Of a stretch of 64,000 nt of DNA, positions 16,455-25,882 are shown piece by piece (within the stretch, counting starts at the first letter, position 1; each line of letters starts with the position of its first letter). A program made the position numbers and the translations under genes. The stretch lies in NCBI RefSeq assembly GCF_018388445.1, contig NZ_CP074405.1, positions 372,001 to 436,000 of the forward strand, read 5' to 3'. The stretch is from Cellulomonas wangleii (GTDB taxonomy: Bacteria; Actinomycetota; Actinomycetes; Actinomycetales; Cellulomonadaceae). The notes under the pieces were generated by a model, which was not told the DNA's origin, did not search any database, and saw only the letters and a list, made by a program, of their open reading frames with translations.

Positions 16455-17228
16455 TCAGCCCGGCCGCCGCACCTGCGCCTGGAGCGTCACGGTGCCGTCG
16501 GGCGCGGAGGTCTGGCGGTACACCCCCGTCGCGCGCAGGCCGCGGTCCGCGAGTGCCGCGTCGAGGGCGATCCAGGCGTCCGCCACGTCAGGGGGCGCGT
16601 CGAAGGTCACCGCGACGCCCTCGTCGACCGCCGCGACGTCGACCACGGTCAGACCGTCCACGGGGGTCGGCGTCCCGGCCGTGACGACGATCGCGTCGTC
16701 CGCGGTGCCGTCGTAGAGCAGCACGACGGCGTCGTCGTCACCGAGCCGGTCGCGCAGCTCGCGGCGCAGCCGACGTGCCGTGTCGGGGATCTCGGTCTCG
16801 TCCCGCACGGAGGCGCGGACGCTCCACAGCCGCAGCGCCGGCAGGGGCGCCAGGTCGAGTGTGCTCATGACGGTGTTCCGTCCCTTCTCGAAGGCCGCGA
16901 GGCGCGACCGCACCTCGGCGAGCCGGCGCGACGCCTCGTCGACCTGGGCGACGAGCTCCTGCTCGCGCGTCCGGAGCAGGTCGACCAGCCGCCGCTCGTC
17001 GAGGTTCCCGTCGAGCAGGTCGCCGATCGCGTCGAGCCCGAACCCCAGGGCGCGCAGGGACGCGACCGCGCGCACCCGGCCGACCTGGCTGGGTGCGTAG
17101 CGGCGGTACCCGGTCATGGGGTCGGTCGACGCCGGCTCCACGAGTCCGAGCTGCTCCCAGTGGCGCAGCATGCGCCGCGAGACGCCCGTGCCCCGTGCGA
17201 TCTCCCCGATCCTCAGCATGTGGTCCAT
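16455..17228 (-). CDS. MerR family regulator with C-terminal effector domain
   Basis: The 257-residue protein begins with a MerR helix-turn-helix (LRIGEIARGTGVSRRMLRHWEQLGLV and the GYRRYAPSQVGR wing), then a dimerisation coiled coil (about 75-110). A C-terminal domain of about 140 residues resembles a GyrI-like small-molecule-binding domain (inference). ATG 17228 follows an AGGAGG sequence at 5 bases. However, the MerR-type promoter at 17237-17257 puts a -10 over this ATG, so ATG 17219 (MLRIGEI, the usual MerR start) could be used in a leaderless way. Confidence 0.88.
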   Translation of the reverse strand: MDHMLRIGEIARGTGVSRRMLRHWEQLGLVEPASTDPMTGYRRYAPSQVGRVRAVASLRALGFGLDAIGDLLDGNLDERRLVDLLRTREQELVAQVDEASRRLAEVRSRLAAFEKGRNTVMSTLDLAPLPALRLWSVRASVRDETEIPDTARRLRRELRDRLGDDDAVVLLYDGTADDAIVVTAGTPTPVDGLTVVDVAAVDEGVAVTFDAPPDVADAWIALDAALADRGLRATGVYRQTSAPDGTVTLQAQVRRPG

Positions 17229-17236
17229 CGGACCTC

Positions 17237-17257
17237 CTCACACGGTGTCAGAGTCAA
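17237..17257 (-). promoter_or_regulatory. MerR-type promoter/operator, autoregulatory
   Basis: On the minus strand TTGACT (17252-17257) is followed by the imperfect palindrome ctgacac-c-gtgtgag (17237-17251). A palindrome in a stretched spacer after a -35 box is the hallmark of MerR-controlled promoters. Confidence 0.5.
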
Positions 17258-17393
17258 CACCGGCCGGTGCCGGGCAGCGGTCGGCGGATGTCCTCCCGTT
17301 GCGGTGCTGGGAGGTGTTGCCATCGGGCGATGGCCTTCTCCCCGATGCCGGACCGGCTCGACACCGAGCGGTTCGTCCTGACCCCAGGAGCCG

Positions 17394-17990
17394 TCAGACC
17401 TCGCCGAGCGTCGTCATCTCCCCGGTGCTGACGTCCACCCGGTACACGACGCCCTGCGGGTGGCCGCCGGCCAGCGCGGTCGCGACGTCGACGCGGCGCA
17501 GGTGGTGCTGCAGCAGCCGGCCGATCATCTCGTGCGACACCAGCAGGGGGTGCCGTGCGCCGGACGCCTCGACGCGTGCCAGCGCCCGCGCGGCGCGCGG
17601 GACGGCGTCCTCGTAGCTCTCCCCGCCGGGGAACCGCCACCGGTACTTGTCCTGACGGCGCTGGGCGAGCTCACCGGGGAACGCCCGCTCCATGTCGTCG
17701 GGGGACATGCCGGCCATCGCGCCGTGGTGCAGCTCCGCGAGCTCGTCCAGCGGGACCACGGGCAGGCCCAGGCGCTCGCCGCACACCTGCGCGGTGGCCG
17801 CCGCCCGGCCCTGCGGGCTGCAGAAGACGGCGTCCACGGGCTCGTCGGCGACGAGCTCGGCCACCGTCCGCGCCTGCGCGCGGCCCAGCGCGGTCAGCGG
17901 CGCGTCGAGCTGCCCCTGCCAGCGGCCCTGCACGTTCCCCTCCGTCTGCCCGTGCCGGGCCAGGTACACCGTCTGCAGGGAGGAGGGCAT
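17394..17990 (-). CDS. histidine phosphatase family protein
   Basis: The 198-residue protein has the phosphoglycerate-mutase-type signature LARHGQTEGN near residue 12 (catalytic His), an Arg in CSPQGRAAATA, a Glu in the ELHHGAMAG region, and the second His in LLVSHEMIGR (about 150). It is most like cofactor-independent broad-specificity phosphatases (CobC/PhoE/GpmB-like). ATG 17990 starts directly at the fold. The first copy in the window; another family member lies at 58096. Confidence 0.92.
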   Translation of the reverse strand: MPSSLQTVYLARHGQTEGNVQGRWQGQLDAPLTALGRAQARTVAELVADEPVDAVFCSPQGRAAATAQVCGERLGLPVVPLDELAELHHGAMAGMSPDDMERAFPGELAQRRQDKYRWRFPGGESYEDAVPRAARALARVEASGARHPLLVSHEMIGRLLQHHLRRVDVATALAGGHPQGVVYRVDVSTGEMTTLGEV

Positions 17991-18088
17991 GGCCCGTGAG
18001 TATGCCCTGTCGGCCAGTTCCTCGGTCACGACACCGAGTGCGGATGCTCGTCTATGCCGGGAGCTGAGGGCCCCGGCACCGGCCCGTT

Positions 18089-18378
18089 CTACCTGCCCGC
18101 TTCCGTACAGACCAGCGTCAACTCCCACCGGCTGCCGGCGCACAGCAGTGCGAGCTGCTGCGACGGGTCCGAGACGCGCTCCACGGGAAGTGACGGCTGC
18201 AGGGCCTCGTTCTGCTGGTGCCAGGCATCCAGGGGGCACTCGTCCGACGTCGCCGTGAGCGGGCCTGCGCTCTCCTCCGGGCTCGCGGCGAGCAGTGCGG
18301 CGAAGGCGCTCTCACACGCGCGGGCGTGGGTGAGACGACGACGAGGACGACCGGCAGGAGCATCGACCGCGACCTCAT
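18089..18378 (-). pseudogene. possible small secreted protein with a frameshift
   Basis: From ATG 18378 a signal-peptide-like start (MRSRSMLLPVVLVVV) is read. It then loses a coherent frame at a gtcgtcgtc run (about 18325-18340). The next frame (-1) continues with protein-like sequence with good codon bias to the stop at 18089: CESAFAALLAASPEES, DECPLDAWHQQNEALQP, LLCAGSRWELTLVCTEAG, including four Cys. Joined, they would give about 96 residues. It may be a true frameshift, a sequencing error, or chance. I do not recognise the family. Confidence 0.4.
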
Positions 18379-18800
18379 CCGGCGACCGTAGCGGCGGCTC
18401 CGGGCGCGGGCGGGCCAGGAGTCGGCCCGTGCGCCGTGCCGTCGCCGGACCCCTGCGCGTAGTGGGCGATCTTCCCGTCGAGCACGCGGACGGCGGCGAG
18501 GATCCGCTCCGCCTGCTCCTCGAGCTCCGCGCGGCGAGCGCGCAGGAACGCGACCCGGTCGGCCGCACCGGCCTCGGTGCGCAGGAGGTCGGTGAACCGG
18601 CGCAGCTCCGCGATCCCCAGCCCGGCGTCGCGCAGGCACGTGACCAGGCCGATCCACGCCACGTCGTCCTCGTCGTACCGTCGCTGCCCGCCCGCCGACC
18701 GTGCGATCGGGCCGACCAGGCCCTCGCGCTCGTAGTACCGCAGCGTGTCCACCGTCAGGCCCGTGCGCTGCGCGACCTCACCCGGTGCGTACCCCGTCAT
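18375..18800 (-). CDS. MerR family transcriptional regulator
   Basis: The 141-residue protein has a MerR N-terminus: YAPGEVAQRTGLTVDTLRYYEREGLVGPIARSAGGQRRY, then a coiled coil (about 80-115) and a short Gly/Pro/Ala-rich tail. Starts at ATG 18800 or 18809 are both possible. It lies 15-24 bases downstream of the aldo/keto reductase on the same strand and is probably co-transcribed with it. It is therefore the likely regulator of the palindromic MerR-type promoter at 19784-19806. Confidence 0.88.
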   Translation of the reverse strand: MTGYAPGEVAQRTGLTVDTLRYYEREGLVGPIARSAGGQRRYDEDDVAWIGLVTCLRDAGLGIAELRRFTDLLRTEAGAADRVAFLRARRAELEEQAERILAAVRVLDGKIAHYAQGSGDGTAHGPTPGPPAPGAAATVAG

Positions 18801-18823
18801 GCGGGCCATCGTGGCAGCGCCCG

Positions 18824-19768
18824 TCAGACCGCGGCGTCGAGGCGCGCCCGGAGCTCGTCGGGCAGGTCGACGTCGCGGGCCGCCATGGCCTCGGTGAGCT
18901 GGGCGAGCGAGCTCACCCCGAGGATCGGGCTGATGCCCTGCGCCAGCAGCCACGCGAGCACCACCTGGTTGCGGGTCGCGCCCAGCTCGTCCGCGACCTC
19001 GGCGAGGACCGCCAGGCGCCGGTACGTCCCGGGGTGGTCGTAGCCCTCCGCGAGCGGGCGGTCGTCGCGGACGTACGCCCCGGTGAGCAGCGGCGAGTAC
19101 GCCCACAGGTCGAGGCCCTGCGTGCGGGCGTGGTCGAGCTGGTCGCGCTCGGCGTGCACGTGCCCGCCCTCGGGGAGCGTCACGCCCGGACGCGGCCACA
19201 CGTACGAGTAGCGCAGCTGCACGGCCGACCACGGCTCGACGCCGCGCTCGCGGGCGATCGCGCGTGCCTGCTCGACGCGCCACGCGGCGTGGTTCGACGC
19301 ACCCAGCCGGCCGACCTGCCCCGCGGCCACGAGCGCACCGAACGCGTCGACGGTCTCGGCCAGGGGGACGTCGCGGTCCTCCGCGTGCGCCCACAGCAGG
19401 TCGACCGAGTCCAGGCCCAGCCGCTCGAGCGACGCCGCGAAGCCCCGGGCGATGGCGTCGGCGGACAGCCCCTCGGAGGACGAGGGCCACTCGTGCGGGA
19501 CGAGCGGCTGGTGCCGGACCTTCGTCGCGAGCCGCACCCGGTCCCGCACGCCCGGGCGTGCCGCGAACCACCGGCCGAGCAGGCGCTCGCTCTGCCCGCC
19601 GACCCCTGACGGGTCCTCCCAGAAGCTGTAGCAGTTCGCGGTGTCGATCCAGCGCCCGCCGAGGTCGACGAACGCGTCCAGCAGGGTGGTCGAGAGCGCC
19701 TCGTCCGCGCGGGTGCCGAAGTACATGGCCCCGAGGACCGGCTCGGGGGTGCGCTGCGTGGTGTCCAT
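18824..19768 (-). CDS. aldo/keto reductase
   Basis: The 314-residue protein has the AKR (alpha/beta)8 barrel motifs: WIDTANCYSFW with the catalytic Tyr (the DxxxxYG region), Lys in ATKVRH, His in LLWAHAEDRD, and the NADPH-binding end ILGVSSLAQLTEAMAA. The length is typical. It reduces aldehydes or ketones with NADPH in the cytoplasm; the substrate is unknown. The MerR-type palindrome just upstream and the downstream MerR gene suggest induction by a toxic electrophile or sugar-like ligand (inference). Confidence 0.92.
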   Translation of the reverse strand: MDTTQRTPEPVLGAMYFGTRADEALSTTLLDAFVDLGGRWIDTANCYSFWEDPSGVGGQSERLLGRWFAARPGVRDRVRLATKVRHQPLVPHEWPSSSEGLSADAIARGFAASLERLGLDSVDLLWAHAEDRDVPLAETVDAFGALVAAGQVGRLGASNHAAWRVEQARAIARERGVEPWSAVQLRYSYVWPRPGVTLPEGGHVHAERDQLDHARTQGLDLWAYSPLLTGAYVRDDRPLAEGYDHPGTYRRLAVLAEVADELGATRNQVVLAWLLAQGISPILGVSSLAQLTEAMAARDVDLPDELRARLDAAV

Positions 19769-19783
19769 GACGACGAGCGTGCA

Positions 19784-19806
19784 ACCTGGAGCGCGCTCCA
19801 GGTCAA
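19784..19806 (-). promoter_or_regulatory. MerR-type promoter with perfect 20-bp palindrome
   Basis: TTGACC (complement of 19801-19806) overlaps the perfect palindrome acctggagcgcgctccaggt (19784-19803). With a 19-base spacer the -10 would be CACGCT. The long spacer containing a palindrome is diagnostic of MerR-family activation, here for the aldo/keto reductase-MerR operon. Confidence 0.8.
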
Positions 19807-19890
19807 GCCTCCGGGTGGATCACGTCGCCGCGGCCGGCGGCGCGGCGCGGTCGACGTCTCGCCGGCAGGGCGCGACGCGCGGCCCGTGCG

Positions 19891-20628
19891 TCACCCGAGG
19901 TGGCGGACGAGGAAGCGCCCGGCGTCCTCGCCCGCGTGCGGCGGGACCCCGGTGTGCCCGCCCGTGTTCGCCTGGAGGGTCTTCTGCGGGGAACCGAAGG
20001 CGTCGAAGAGCTCGAGAGCCCTCTGCCGGTCGTTGTCCTGGTCGTCCCACTGCAGGAGCACGTGCACGGGGACGGTGACCCGCCGCGCCTCCTCGATGAT
20101 GCTGCGCGGGACGGCGGTGCCGGCGAACAGGCCGACGGCCACCACACGGGGCTCGACGGCCGCCAGCCGGACGCCCATGGCGGTCACGCCCCCGGAGACG
20201 GCGACCGGGCCGCCGACCTCGGGAAGGGCGAGCACGGCATCGAGGAGTGCCCGCCACTCGGGGACGGCCTGCTCGACGAGGGGGAGGACGAGTCGGTCGA
20301 CGACATCGTCGTCGGGCCGTCGCCCGGCACCGATCGCCTCGCGCAGGTCATCGCGTGCGCGGTCGATCTCGGGGACGGGCGGCCGCCCGCCGCCCCCGGG
20401 CAGCTCGAGGGTCGCGCTCGCGTACCCCAGTCCCGCCGACTGGCGCGCCCGCGCCTCGAGCCGGGTCTGCATCGCCTGCAGCCCGCCGGGGTGACCCAGC
20501 AGGACCAGCGGGACGGGTGTGGACGGTGAGGCGGTCGAGGGTGTCCACAGGACGCCCGGTGCCCCGTCGAGCGTGAACCGCCGTTCGCGGGTGCCGTCGT
20601 CGAGGAGCCGGGTCGAGGAGAAGTCCAT
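19891..20628 (-). CDS. alpha/beta hydrolase, dienelactone hydrolase-like
   Basis: The 245-residue protein has a lid-less hydrolase fold with oxyanion region LLGHPGG (about 50), the nucleophile region VAVSGGVTAMG where Ser sits in a G-x-S-G-like turn (VSGGV, lacking the usual G-x-S-x-G), and a late His in GGHTGVP (about 225). Catalytic residues are thus only partly canonical. ATG 20628 has gagagg 7 bases upstream; the frame extends to 20679 without a better start. Confidence 0.82.
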   Translation of the reverse strand: MDFSSTRLLDDGTRERRFTLDGAPGVLWTPSTASPSTPVPLVLLGHPGGLQAMQTRLEARARQSAGLGYASATLELPGGGGRPPVPEIDRARDDLREAIGAGRRPDDDVVDRLVLPLVEQAVPEWRALLDAVLALPEVGGPVAVSGGVTAMGVRLAAVEPRVVAVGLFAGTAVPRSIIEEARRVTVPVHVLLQWDDQDNDRQRALELFDAFGSPQKTLQANTGGHTGVPPHAGEDAGRFLVRHLG

Positions 20629-20731
20629 GTGATGCCTCTCGGTGGGCTGTGGTTCGGCACCCGGGGTCACGGCACGCACGTCGCTGACGGCGTGCCGTGG
20701 AGGGGTGGTTCCCTCCGTGGCTGGTCCCGCG

Positions 20732-21298
20732 TCACCGGGCGTGCCGCACCGCGTGGCGCACGTAGACCACCCCGTTGTCGAACCGCCGCGTGTCCAGCAG
20801 CTCGAGCTCCAGCCGCACCCCGAGGGGCAGGGCCGGCTTGCCGCCGCCCACGGCCACCGGGCACAGCAGCAGCACCGTCTCGTCGACGAGCCCGAGGCGG
20901 AACGCCTCCGCGCCGAGGATCGCGCCGCCCACGCTGAGGTCGGTGTCGGACTCCTCCTTGAGGCGGCGCACCGCGTCGGCGTCGAACTGCCGCTCGATCC
21001 GGGTTCGGGTGCTCGACACGGTGTCGAGGGTCGTGGAGTAGACGACCTTGTCGGTGTCGCGCCAGATCCCCGCGTACTCGCGCACCACGGCGGGCTGGTC
21101 GGTCAGCCAGTCGTCGTCCTCCCAGACGCGCATCGTCTCGTACATGCGCCGGCCGTAGAGGGACGTGCCGATGCCTCGCTCGTGCTCGTTCCAGAACGCG
21201 TGCACGGCCTCGTCGGGGACCGACCAGTCGAAGGCGCCGGTCTCGTCCTCCAGGTAGCCGTCGAGCGAGGTGTTGGCGGCGTAGATCAGCTTGCCCAT
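20732..21298 (-). CDS. dihydrofolate reductase family protein (RibD C-terminal-like)
   Basis: The 188-residue protein has the RibD-C/DHFR fold seen in many small reductases: LIYAANTSLDGYL at the N-terminus, GRRMYETMRVW, VVYSTTLDTV, SVGGAILGAEAFRLGLVDE and LLCPVAVGGGKPAL. Members bind NADPH; the substrate is unknown. It follows the SRPBCC gene by 22 bases and is probably in one operon with it. A second family member is at 28006, and part of a third copy is at 37912. Confidence 0.88.
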   Translation of the reverse strand: MGKLIYAANTSLDGYLEDETGAFDWSVPDEAVHAFWNEHERGIGTSLYGRRMYETMRVWEDDDWLTDQPAVVREYAGIWRDTDKVVYSTTLDTVSSTRTRIERQFDADAVRRLKEESDTDLSVGGAILGAEAFRLGLVDETVLLLCPVAVGGGKPALPLGVRLELELLDTRRFDNGVVYVRHAVRHAR

Positions 21299-21320
21299 GC
21301 GTGCCTCCGGGGTGAGGGGC

Positions 21321-21869
21321 TCAGGAGAGGGGAGCGTCGCTTCCGCTCCGGGACGGCGCGAAGATCGCCTGCATCTTGTCGAGGCACTGCTCCTGCCCGG
21401 CCTGCGACTGCGCCCGCGTCTCCTCGTCCACGTACCCGGTCTCGGTCAGGGTCAGCCGCGTGCGCCCGTCCGGCAGGGCTTCGAGGAGGACCACGTGCGG
21501 CACCTCGGCGGGCACGGTCGCCGGCACGCCTGCCTCGCCCGGGGTGAGGGCCGTGCCCGCCTCGTCGACGAACGTGCTGACGAACGCGAGGCGCTCGGGT
21601 GGCTGGACGACGCGGAACGACCACCGGTTGTGGATCCGGAAGCCGCCCCACGCATCGGGTGCCTGCATGGTCACGACGGTCGAGCCGCCGACGCGCACGT
21701 CCACGTCCGCGCGCGGGCACGTGAAGCCGGTCGGCCCCCACCACCGGCGCACCAGGTTCGGGTCGCTCCACGCCGTCCACGCCACGTCGGGCGGGGCGTC
21801 GAGCTCCCGGGAGACGACGACGGCGTGCTCGGTCGGGTGCGCGTGCTGCGGGTCGTCGGCGGTCGTCAT
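21321..21869 (-). CDS. SRPBCC family protein (AHSA1-like)
   Basis: The 182-residue protein has the AHSA1/START-like pattern VVVSRELDAPPDVAWTAWSDPNLVRRWWGP, with a later WSFRVVQPPERLAFVSTF and VVLLEALPDGRTRLTLTETG. These proteins bind hydrophobic ligands in a deep cavity. ATG 21869 has GAGGAGAA immediately upstream. It is followed by the DHFR-like gene, a pairing common in actinobacteria. Confidence 0.9.
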   Translation of the reverse strand: MTTADDPQHAHPTEHAVVVSRELDAPPDVAWTAWSDPNLVRRWWGPTGFTCPRADVDVRVGGSTVVTMQAPDAWGGFRIHNRWSFRVVQPPERLAFVSTFVDEAGTALTPGEAGVPATVPAEVPHVVLLEALPDGRTRLTLTETGYVDEETRAQSQAGQEQCLDKMQAIFAPSRSGSDAPLS

Positions 21870-21947
21870 CGGTTCTCCTCGCGTCGCGGGTATGGGTGCA
21901 GACCGCCGAGGGGGACGGGACTCATCGCTCCTGCCGTGCCCGGACGC

Positions 21948-21983
21948 ACGACCGGCCGGGGCGCACTCGCCCCGGCCGGTCGT
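21948..21983 (-). terminator. strong terminator after the LPMO gene
   Basis: A perfect 16-bp stem (21948-21963 with 21968-21983) and a 4-base loop (cact) begin 12 bases after the LPMO stop, read on the minus strand. No T tract follows. Confidence 0.8.
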
Positions 21984-21994
21984 CGCGGTACCTG

Positions 21995-22903
21995 TCAGCT
22001 CGCGGTGCAGGTGGCGCTCAGGTTGCTGCCGCTCCCGCTGGAGATGAAGCCCGCGGTCGTCGAGGCGCCGGCGCCGAGCTTGCCGTTCCACTCCGCGTTG
22101 GCGAGCGTGTCGCTGCCGCTGAGGGTGGAGCTCCACGCCTGCGTGATCGTGGCGCCGTTCACGGTGACCTTCCAGCCGTTGATCGCGGCGCTGCCCGCCT
22201 TCACGGTGACCTCACCCTGGAAGCCGCTGCCCCACGAGTTGGCCGCACGCACCGTGGCGGTGCAGGCGCCGGTGCCCGGCTGCGGTGCCGGGGTCGTCAC
22301 GCTGGGCTCCGGTGCCGGCGTGGTGGCGGTGGGCTGCGGCGCCGGGTTCCCACCCGGCGTGATGTAGGCGTCGATGCACTGGTAGAAGGCGTTCACCGTG
22401 TCGGCGATGTTCCACCGCACGAAGATCTTGTGGTTGCCCTCGGGCAGGTTGTTGATGGTGTGGGTGAACCGCTTGGGCGGCTGGGCGCCGTTGTCGTTGA
22501 TCGTGGTGTGCAGCCGGCCGTCCACGAAGTACTCCCACGTCGACGTGGAGTGGTTGGCGACGATGTCCCAGGTGAAGGTCTCGTTGGTGGTGAGGTTCTG
22601 GCGCGGCCAGGCCCGGGACTCGTTGTCGAGCTCGGTGAAGCGGCCACCGCCGGAACAGAGCATCGAGCCCTTCTTGGCCTCCACGCTCCACGGCTCGTAC
22701 TGGACCGGGCCGCAGTCCTTCACGGCGCCGGTGTAGCAGAGGTCCTGCCGGCTGGGCGGGTCGGAGATCCAGCCGTGCGCCTGGGCGGACGGCGCGGGTG
22801 CGGCGGTGAGCATCGCGAAGGCCAGTGCGACCGCCGCCAGGGCGGACAGGAGCAGCCGGAGGGCGGGGGGTCGTTGGGCACGGGGGAGAGCGGACGATCT
22901 CAT
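21995..22903 (-). CDS. AA10 lytic polysaccharide monooxygenase with C-terminal CBM2
   Basis: The 302-residue protein has a signal peptide (residues 1-42, ending APSAQA). The mature protein begins HGWISDPPSRQ, placing the copper-binding His43 at the new N-terminus as in all AA10 enzymes. The second copper His is in NHSTSTWEYF. A Pro/Thr/Ala/Glu linker (about 195-215) leads to a family 2 carbohydrate-binding module ending SATCTAS. It oxidatively cleaves cellulose or chitin outside the cell; CBM2 and context favour cellulose. ATG 22903 has GAGGTGA 5 bases upstream. It is divergent from the xylanase. Confidence 0.96.
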   Translation of the reverse strand: MRSSALPRAQRPPALRLLLSALAAVALAFAMLTAAPAPSAQAHGWISDPPSRQDLCYTGAVKDCGPVQYEPWSVEAKKGSMLCSGGGRFTELDNESRAWPRQNLTTNETFTWDIVANHSTSTWEYFVDGRLHTTINDNGAQPPKRFTHTINNLPEGNHKIFVRWNIADTVNAFYQCIDAYITPGGNPAPQPTATTPAPEPSVTTPAPQPGTGACTATVRAANSWGSGFQGEVTVKAGSAAINGWKVTVNGATITQAWSSTLSGSDTLANAEWNGKLGAGASTTAGFISSGSGSNLSATCTAS

Positions 22904-23072
22904 GGCGGTCACCTCGACCGGGTCGGGTCGGACATGGACGAACGACGTTACGAGTCCATGAGCCGACCACCCAGGGCGAGAAACCTTTCGTGCGCGGCGA
23001 CGGCCCGCCCGGCGGCGCCCGGCCGATCCCTCCTCCCGCTCACCCGAGGAGCGGCCCGGCGATGTCCGCGGT

Positions 23073-23087
23073 GAAACGCTTCGACGG
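23073..23087 (+). promoter_or_regulatory. LacI-type operator candidate, copy 2
   Basis: gaaacgcttcgacgg is identical, on the opposite strand, to 15233-15247 upstream of the GH5 gene. It has a GAAACG/CTTC near-palindrome with a central CG. Confidence 0.55.
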
Positions 23088-23151
23088 CCGCGGAGCCCTT
23101 GTTGCCGACGGGGAGCGGGGGCAGGGTGACGCACATCCACGAGCGAGCTGA

Positions 23152-24786
<1,635 letters not shown>

Positions 24787-24812
24787 CGTCGGTAGTCGAC
24801 GCACCCGCGTGA

Positions 24813-24850
24813 ACGACCGCCCCCGCACGGGTCCGTGCGGGGGCGGTCGT
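24813..24850 (+). terminator. strong terminator after the xylanase
   Basis: A perfect 18-bp inverted repeat (24813-24830 with 24833-24850) with only gt between the arms lies 27 bases after the xylanase stop. It sits between convergent genes, so it may also serve the MerR-clamp gene. Confidence 0.85.
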
Positions 24851-24863
24851 GTCGTGGGCCGGG

Positions 24864-25844
24864 TCAGGGGTGCAGGCGGATCGGCATCATCAGCCCGACG
24901 TCGTCGGGGCGGTCGGCCGGGGCCACGGCGAGGGACGACCGGTCGTCGAGCGTCAGGGCGAGGCGCTCGGCCCGCGCGGCGCGCACGGCGTCGAGCAGGA
25001 ACTCCCGGGAGTAGCCGAACGTGTCGCCCGCCGCCGGGGGAGCGAGCCCCACCCGTCCCTGGTCGAGCCGCACGACGACGACGTCGTCCTCGCCGTCGAC
25101 GCCGTCGACGAGGTCCTGGGACGCGACCGTCACGGTGCGTGACGTGCCTGAGCGCAGGAGCCGATCGTAGTCCGGGTATGCCGCGTCGAGCGGCTCCCCA
25201 CGACGGCCCAGGATCTCGAGGTCGCCTGCACCGAGCACGACCGGGCCGACGTCGGGAAGCGGGCCGGCGACGACCTGGTCCAGCAGCGTGAGCGGTGCGA
25301 CGACCCTGACGGGTGGGCCGGAGACCTGCCGGACCGGCACCGTCGCGACGGCGAGGCGGGAACGGTCGCAGGCGACGAGGCGCAGCGTGGTCCCGTCGAG
25401 GTGCAGCAGGACGCCTGCGAGCCCGGGCCACTGCGGGTCGTCGTCGCCCACCGCGTGCCGGACGGCCGCGACCGCTGCGACGACCTCGGTGGCCACCACG
25501 GAGCAGCGTCCGGACTGGGTCAGGATCTCCGCGGCCGCGTCGAGGTGCGCACGCGCCGTGACCAGGTCGTCCTCGAGCCGTCGGCGATGGCGGGCCAGGA
25601 CGGCGTGCGCCTCGTGCGGCGCCTCGAGCACGGCCACCAGGTCGCTCACCGGCAGACCCGCCTGCCGCAGGCTCGCGATCAGCCGGGCAGTGTGCACCTG
25701 CGCGGAGGTGTACCAGCGGTACCCCGTCGCGGGGTCGACGTGCGCCGGGCGCAGCACACCGGCCGCGTCGTAGAACCGCAGCGCGGACACGGGCGGGCCG
25801 CCGGCGCGGGCGAGGGCTCCGATGCTGAGCAGGTCGTCGGGCAC
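24864..25844 (-). CDS. MerR-type DNA-binding domain fused to a sliding-clamp-like module
   Basis: The 326-residue protein starts with GTG 25844. Residues 1-70 are a MerR winged helix (LSIGALARAGGPPVSALRFYD, GYRWYTSAQVHTARLI), followed by a coiled coil (about 80-115). The rest resembles the DNA polymerase III beta clamp. The C-terminus FGYSREFLLDAVRA ... LALTLDDRSSLAVAP ... VGLMMPIRLHP fits the last DnaN domain (pattern: F/Y-x-x-x-Y/F-LLDAL, then a final VMP-x-RL). The segment around 215-245 resembles the middle domain. The clamp-like part may bind ligand rather than DNA. It follows the MFS gene and has its own MerR-type promoter. Confidence 0.85.
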   Translation of the reverse strand: MPDDLLSIGALARAGGPPVSALRFYDAAGVLRPAHVDPATGYRWYTSAQVHTARLIASLRQAGLPVSDLVAVLEAPHEAHAVLARHRRRLEDDLVTARAHLDAAAEILTQSGRCSVVATEVVAAVAAVRHAVGDDDPQWPGLAGVLLHLDGTTLRLVACDRSRLAVATVPVRQVSGPPVRVVAPLTLLDQVVAGPLPDVGPVVLGAGDLEILGRRGEPLDAAYPDYDRLLRSGTSRTVTVASQDLVDGVDGEDDVVVVRLDQGRVGLAPPAAGDTFGYSREFLLDAVRAARAERLALTLDDRSSLAVAPADRPDDVGLMMPIRLHP

Positions 25845-25857
25845 GGGGCCCACTGTG

Positions 25858-25882
25858 GACCCTCGACCGACGTGAGGGTCAA
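25858..25882 (-). promoter_or_regulatory. MerR-type promoter of the MerR-clamp gene
   Basis: TTGACC (complement of 25877-25882) leads into gaccctc-N9-gagggtc arms (25858-25864 and 25874-25880). The -35 box overlaps the MFS stop codon. A 19-base spacer would give CACAGT as -10 just before the GTG start. Confidence 0.7.
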
